From JAAFHS01 sp031396505 (GTDB taxonomy: Bacteria; Pseudomonadota; Alphaproteobacteria; Rhodobacterales; Rhodobacteraceae): a stretch of 7,485 bases of DNA. Position 1 is the first letter of the stretch. Each line of letters begins with the position of its first letter. Below the pieces are notes generated by a model, which was not told where the DNA came from, made no database searches, and saw only the letters and a program-made list of their open reading frames with translations. Location of the stretch: the NCBI GenBank assembly GCA_031396505.1, contig JANNKX010000226.1:1-7485 (forward strand). The letters run 5' to 3'. Positions 4,983 to 7,485 of the stretch are shown here, one piece after another. A program made the position numbers and the translations under genes.

Positions 4983-6188
4983 ATGTGCCCACCGCAAGAC
5001 GCCCCGCCACCCGACAGCCTGCCGCCGCAACCCACGGGCGGCCTGATCGTGACGTTCCGCACAGGCGTCGATCATGCCGCACAGCAAGCCTGCCTGCGCG
5101 ACTGTATCGGTACTTCTGCGCGCGACTTTTCCACTGCGTCCGAAGACATGGCCGATGTGGATGCCGCAACCACCGCCGTGCTGCTCGATGACAGCGGCAT
5201 CGCCATCGTCTTCGATCAGGATGAAAATCCCGGCATCGCGTCGCGCCTGATCAACGCCGATCAGATTGCCGAGGTCCGCCCCGAATTCTGGATGTTTGCC
5301 ACCGACCATTTTCAGGATAGCCCCGCCGCAACATGGGGCTTGCAAGCCACCGGTGTTTTGCAATCCAGCCTGACCGGTGCGGGCGTCCGCCTGTGCGTTC
5401 TGGATACCGGAATTGATCTGCAACACCCCGATTTTCTGACCCGCGCCATCACACAGCGCAGCTTTGTCCCCGGCGAAGCCGTCGATGACGGCAACGGCCA
5501 TGGCACCCATTGCGCGGGCACCGCCGCAGGGTCGCGCCCGCGCGGCGGGATGCCGCGCTATGGCGTGGCCCCCGATGTCGCACTGCATGTCGGCAAGGTG
5601 CTGTCGAACGCAGGCTCCGGGCGCGAACGCGATATCATCGCGGGCATGCTGTGGGCGATTGGTGCGGGGTGCGAGGTGATTTCGATGTCGCTGGGCCGCG
5701 CTGTCGGCGTCGGCGAGGGCCCCTCGCCCGATTATGAACGGATCGGGCAGATGGCCTTGCAAAAGGGCGCGCTGATCGTGGCGGCGGCGGGCAACGAATC
5801 CGCCCGCCGCCTTGGCCATATCGCGCCGGTCGGCGCGCCCGCCAATGCCACCGCGATCATGGCCGTCGCCGCACTGGATCAGATGCTGGATGTGGCCGAA
5901 TTTTCCTGCGGCGGCATCAATCCGGCGGGCGGAACGGTGGATATCGCGGCTCCCGGCGTCGGCATCCTGTCAGCCGCCCCCCGACCCGAGATGTACCGCA
6001 TCCTGCGCGGCACCAGCATGGCCTGCCCGCATGTCGCGGGCCTTGCTGCCCTGCTGGCGCAAAGCGATGCGTCGTTGCGCGGACAGGCCCTGTGGGACCG
6101 CTTGATCGCCACGGCGCGCGCCCTGCCGCTGCCTGCGCGCGATGTCGGTGCGGGGCTGGCGCTGGCGGCAGGGCAGGCTGTGGCATGA
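4983..6188 (+). CDS. Subtilisin-family (S8) serine protease without signal peptide
   Basis: The product has 401 residues. The catalytic triad is complete: D141 in VLDTGID, H173 in GHGTHCAG and S345 in GTSMACPH, plus oxyanion-hole N271 in AAAGNES. HGTHCAG and the GSGRERDIIAGM region recall the proteinase K branch. Residues about 19-106 (from GGLIVTF to EFWMFA) come before the catalytic domain and could form an I9-like prodomain. The N-terminus (MCPPQDAPPPDSLPPQPTGG) is proline-rich and not hydrophobic, so no Sec or Tat signal is seen; several cysteines also fit a cytoplasmic, reduced protein. Start: AAGGA (4970-4974) lies 8 nt before the ATG at 4983; the in-frame ATG at 4974 overlaps that site and is less likely. 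The next gene, 37 bp downstream, encodes a small I9-like protein. Substrate unknown. Confidence 0.93.
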   Translation: MCPPQDAPPPDSLPPQPTGGLIVTFRTGVDHAAQQACLRDCIGTSARDFSTASEDMADVDAATTAVLLDDSGIAIVFDQDENPGIASRLINADQIAEVRPEFWMFATDHFQDSPAATWGLQATGVLQSSLTGAGVRLCVLDTGIDLQHPDFLTRAITQRSFVPGEAVDDGNGHGTHCAGTAAGSRPRGGMPRYGVAPDVALHVGKVLSNAGSGRERDIIAGMLWAIGAGCEVISMSLGRAVGVGEGPSPDYERIGQMALQKGALIVAAAGNESARRLGHIAPVGAPANATAIMAVAALDQMLDVAEFSCGGINPAGGTVDIAAPGVGILSAAPRPEMYRILRGTSMACPHVAGLAALLAQSDASLRGQALWDRLIATARALPLPARDVGAGLALAAGQAVA

Positions 6189-6190
6189 CC

Positions 6191-6219
6191 TTGGCGAAAT
6201 CCGCAGCAACCCCTATGTT
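6191..6219 (+). promoter_or_regulatory. Possible internal promoter for the small inhibitor-like gene
   Basis: TTGGCG (6191-6196) and TATGTT (6214-6219) are exactly 17 bp apart in the short gap after the protease. A start 7 nt after the -10 would fall on the ATG at 6226, giving a leaderless message. This would explain why that gene has no visible ribosome site. Both hexamers match the consensus at only four of six positions. Confidence 0.3.
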
Positions 6220-6225
6220 GGTGCC

Positions 6226-6453
6226 ATGACAGAAATCCAGATCAAAGTGATCCTTGACGCCGCCCATATCGGGCAAACCGATCAGATGTGCCTGTCGCTC
6301 GCGGCGATGGGGATGTCGGTCGAGACCAGCTTTCCCGAAATCGGCGTGATCTTCGGCACCGGCGATCCGGCCTTGCTGCCACGCATGCAAGCAATGCCCG
6401 GCGTGACCGAGGCAGTTGCCGAAGGGGTGATGCAGACGCTGAAAACCCCATAA
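6226..6453 (+). CDS. Stand-alone I9-like protein, putative inhibitor or chaperone of the S8 protease
   Basis: The product is a 75-residue soluble protein. The predicted order is strand (EIQIKVILD, 3-11), helix (15-29), strand (30-37), strand (40-46), helix (48-57), strand (60-71). This is the ferredoxin-like plan of the peptidase inhibitor I9/subtilisin propeptide domain, at its usual length. Small proteins of this kind beside S8 proteases are, as I recall, sometimes misannotated as ketohydroxyglutarate aldolase; 75 residues cannot be that enzyme. Free I9 domains in other organisms inhibit subtilisins with the C-terminal tail in the active site, or help them fold; here that role is inferred from shape and from the protease 37 bp upstream. 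The ATG at 6226 is chosen because it directly precedes the first strand; the frame is open further upstream but overlaps the protease. No Shine-Dalgarno is visible, so expression may rely on coupling or a leaderless message. Confidence 0.8.
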   Translation: MTEIQIKVILDAAHIGQTDQMCLSLAAMGMSVETSFPEIGVIFGTGDPALLPRMQAMPGVTEAVAEGVMQTLKTP

Positions 6454-6537
6454 TGCGCGCATAAGCCATGGTGCGCCACGACTGTTTTCCGTCGCCCACC
6501 CTCGTCAAACGTGAGAGCGGATCACCTCTGAATGCCC

Positions 6538-6586
6538 GCGTGTCTTGCCCAATCGGCTGACCTGATTGGGCAGGACACGCTTTAAT
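6538..6586 (+). terminator. Long stem-loop terminator after the protease/I9-like unit
   Basis: GCGTGTC-T-TGCCCAATC (6538-6554) pairs with GATTGGGCA-G-GACACGC (6564-6580). This gives a 17-bp stem whose only non-Watson-Crick position is a U-G pair, with a 9-nt loop, followed by TTTAAT. The T-run on the plus strand points to termination of rightward transcription, 85 bp after the small gene. The stem is longer than most intrinsic terminators. The 84 bp before it hold only a 30-codon frame without a ribosome site. Confidence 0.75.
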
Positions 6587-6667
6587 GCCGTTCACGCAAT
6601 GTTTCAAAAGTGTTAACAAGACTCGCCGTAAATTTCTTAATATCTTGATTTTATGACACAAACCGTG
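6587..6667. other. AT-rich island between two terminators
   Basis: This stretch is much richer in A+T than the rest of the window, most markedly 6630-6660. It contains the 8-bp palindrome TGTTAACA (6611-6618) and one GACTC (a GANTC site, the target of the alphaproteobacterial CcrM methylase, 6620-6624). It lies between the terminators of converging units and shows no coding signal. Confidence 0.45.
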
Positions 6668-6688
6668 AAATTGACAGCCGTCAATTTT
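6668..6688 (-). terminator. Hairpin terminator of glmM
   Basis: AAATTGAC (6668-6675) and GTCAATTT (6680-6687) form a perfect 8-bp stem with a 4-nt loop, starting 4 nt after the glmM stop. On the minus strand the T-run is part of the stem; on the plus strand the stem is followed by one more T, so it may also stop rightward read-through. Confidence 0.6.
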
Positions 6689-6691
6689 CCC

Positions 6692-7485
6692 TCAAACCGC
6701 CGCTTCCACTGCCGCCACGATCCCGTCAACCACCTCGATCAACAAGCTTTCGTCCTCGGATTCCGCCATCACCCGCACCAGCGGCTCGGTTCCCGACTTG
6801 CGGATCAACAAGCGCCCGTTGCCCACCAGCCGCGCCTCGGCCGCCGCGATCACCGCCTTGACCGCCGCCGCTGCCAGCGGTTCCTGCCCCAGGCCATAGC
6901 GCACGTTTTTCAACATCTGCGGCACGGTTTCAAACTGCCGCGTCAACCCCGATGCCGCCTGCCCCGTCCGCGCCATTTCTGCCAGAAACTGCAGGCCCGC
7001 AATCAACCCGTCGCCCGTTGTGGCATAATCCGTCATCACGATATGGCCTGACTGTTCGCCGCCAAGGTTCCACCCGCCGCGCCGCATCGCCTCAACCACA
7101 TAGCGATCCCCGACAGCCGTACGTTCCAGCCGCAGACCCTGCCGTTCCAGATGCCGTTCCAACCCCAGATTGGACATCACCGTCGCTACCAGTGCCCCGC
7201 CGCGCAGCCGCCCTTCGGCGGCCCAGCGCGTGGCCAGCAATGCCATGATCTGATCGCCGTCCGCCACCGTGCCGTGCTGATCCAGGATCATCACCCGGTC
7301 GGCATCGCCGTCCAGACAGATCCCCACATCCGCGCCATGCGCCACCACCGCCTCTGCGGCCGTCTGGGTATGGGTGGACCCGCACATCTCATTGATGTTC
7401 TTGCCGTTCGGGGCGACACCGATGCGGATCACATCCGCGCCCAGCTCCCACAGCACTTCGGGGGCTGCCTTGTAGGCCGCCCCGT
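6692..7485 (-). CDS. glmM: Phosphoglucosamine mutase, C-terminal part
   Basis: GlmM interconverts glucosamine-6-phosphate and glucosamine-1-phosphate, the step before GlmU makes UDP-GlcNAc for peptidoglycan and lipopolysaccharide. The gene enters from the right edge. About 263 residues are visible of a usual length near 450, beginning in frame with GAAYKAAPEVLWELGADV. Seen are the metal-binding loop DGDADR (7295-7312), the sugar-binding loop GGEQSGH (7043-7063) and the phosphate-binding loop RKSGTEP (6782-6802), all intact. GEQSGH separates GlmM from most other phosphohexomutases. The active-site phosphoserine lies outside the window. The enzyme is cytoplasmic. A hairpin follows the stop at once, so glmM ends its transcription unit and converges on the protease unit. 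Confidence 0.97.
   Translation of the reverse strand, partial: GAAYKAAPEVLWELGADVIRIGVAPNGKNINEMCGSTHTQTAAEAVVAHGADVGICLDGDADRVMILDQHGTVADGDQIMALLATRWAAEGRLRGGALVATVMSNLGLERHLERQGLRLERTAVGDRYVVEAMRRGGWNLGGEQSGHIVMTDYATTGDGLIAGLQFLAEMARTGQAASGLTRQFETVPQMLKNVRYGLGQEPLAAAAVKAVIAAAEARLVGNGRLLIRKSGTEPLVRVMAESEDESLLIEVVDGIVAAVEAAV

Noticed and set aside
4061..5062. 333-codon frame antisense to the SDR gene
   Set aside because: The SDR is certain from its full motif set; the antisense product is G/A/D-rich without a known fold and covers the protease promoter region.
4859..5191. 110-codon plus-strand frame before and overlapping the protease start
   Set aside because: No ribosome site, arginine-rich, and it overlaps about 200 bp of a certain gene; the repeats inside are better read as regulatory DNA.
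4920..5819. 299-codon frame antisense to the protease
   Set aside because: Shadow of the protease codons; no family resemblance.
6465..6560. 30-codon frame between the small gene and the long terminator
   Set aside because: No Shine-Dalgarno, and its stop lies inside the terminator loop.
6653..7051. 132-codon plus-strand frame antisense to glmM
   Set aside because: It mirrors glmM codons, begins inside the AT-rich island without a ribosome site and crosses the glmM terminator.

Overview
The window looks like a piece of a GC-rich alphaproteobacterial chromosome, most likely from the Rhodobacterales (Roseobacter group). This is inferred from protein families and composition: a class I IlvC, paired Lrp/AsnC regulators, an MloK1-like channel, GlmM, and a G/C-rich hairpin element after a gene of a kind I recall from Rhodobacterales. 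No rRNA, tRNA, CRISPR array, insertion sequence or phage gene was seen.

Layout. The left edge (1-180, minus) holds the first 60 residues of a probable class V PLP-dependent aminotransferase. Next, on the minus strand, are two Lrp/AsnC-type regulators (745-1203 and 293-748) whose ends overlap as ATGA. They are divergent from ilvC (1330-2352, plus) across a 126-bp region that carries a perfect TATAAT box facing the regulators and a 21-bp AT-rich palindrome. This suggests a local amino-acid-responsive switch controlling branched-chain amino-acid synthesis and the regulators themselves. A short hairpin separates ilvC from a convergent gene for a six-helix potassium-channel-like protein with a C-terminal cyclic-nucleotide-binding domain (2377-3570, minus).

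About 500 bp of apparently non-coding DNA with several small palindromes follows (3571-4075). A short open frame with a good ribosome site lies just upstream of the channel and might be a leader. On the plus strand come a classical short-chain dehydrogenase/reductase (4076-4840), a subtilisin-family (S8) serine protease without a signal peptide (4983-6188), and a 75-residue protein (6226-6453) whose predicted strand/helix order resembles a stand-alone I9-type subtilisin propeptide/inhibitor. The protease and small protein are 37 bp apart and probably work as a protease/inhibitor (or protease/folding chaperone) pair. This is the most interesting unit here.

A very long stem-loop (6538-6580) probably ends the plus-strand unit. 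After an AT-rich island comes the hairpin that ends glmM, whose C-terminal 263 complete codons occupy the right edge (6692-7485, minus; cell-wall precursor synthesis).
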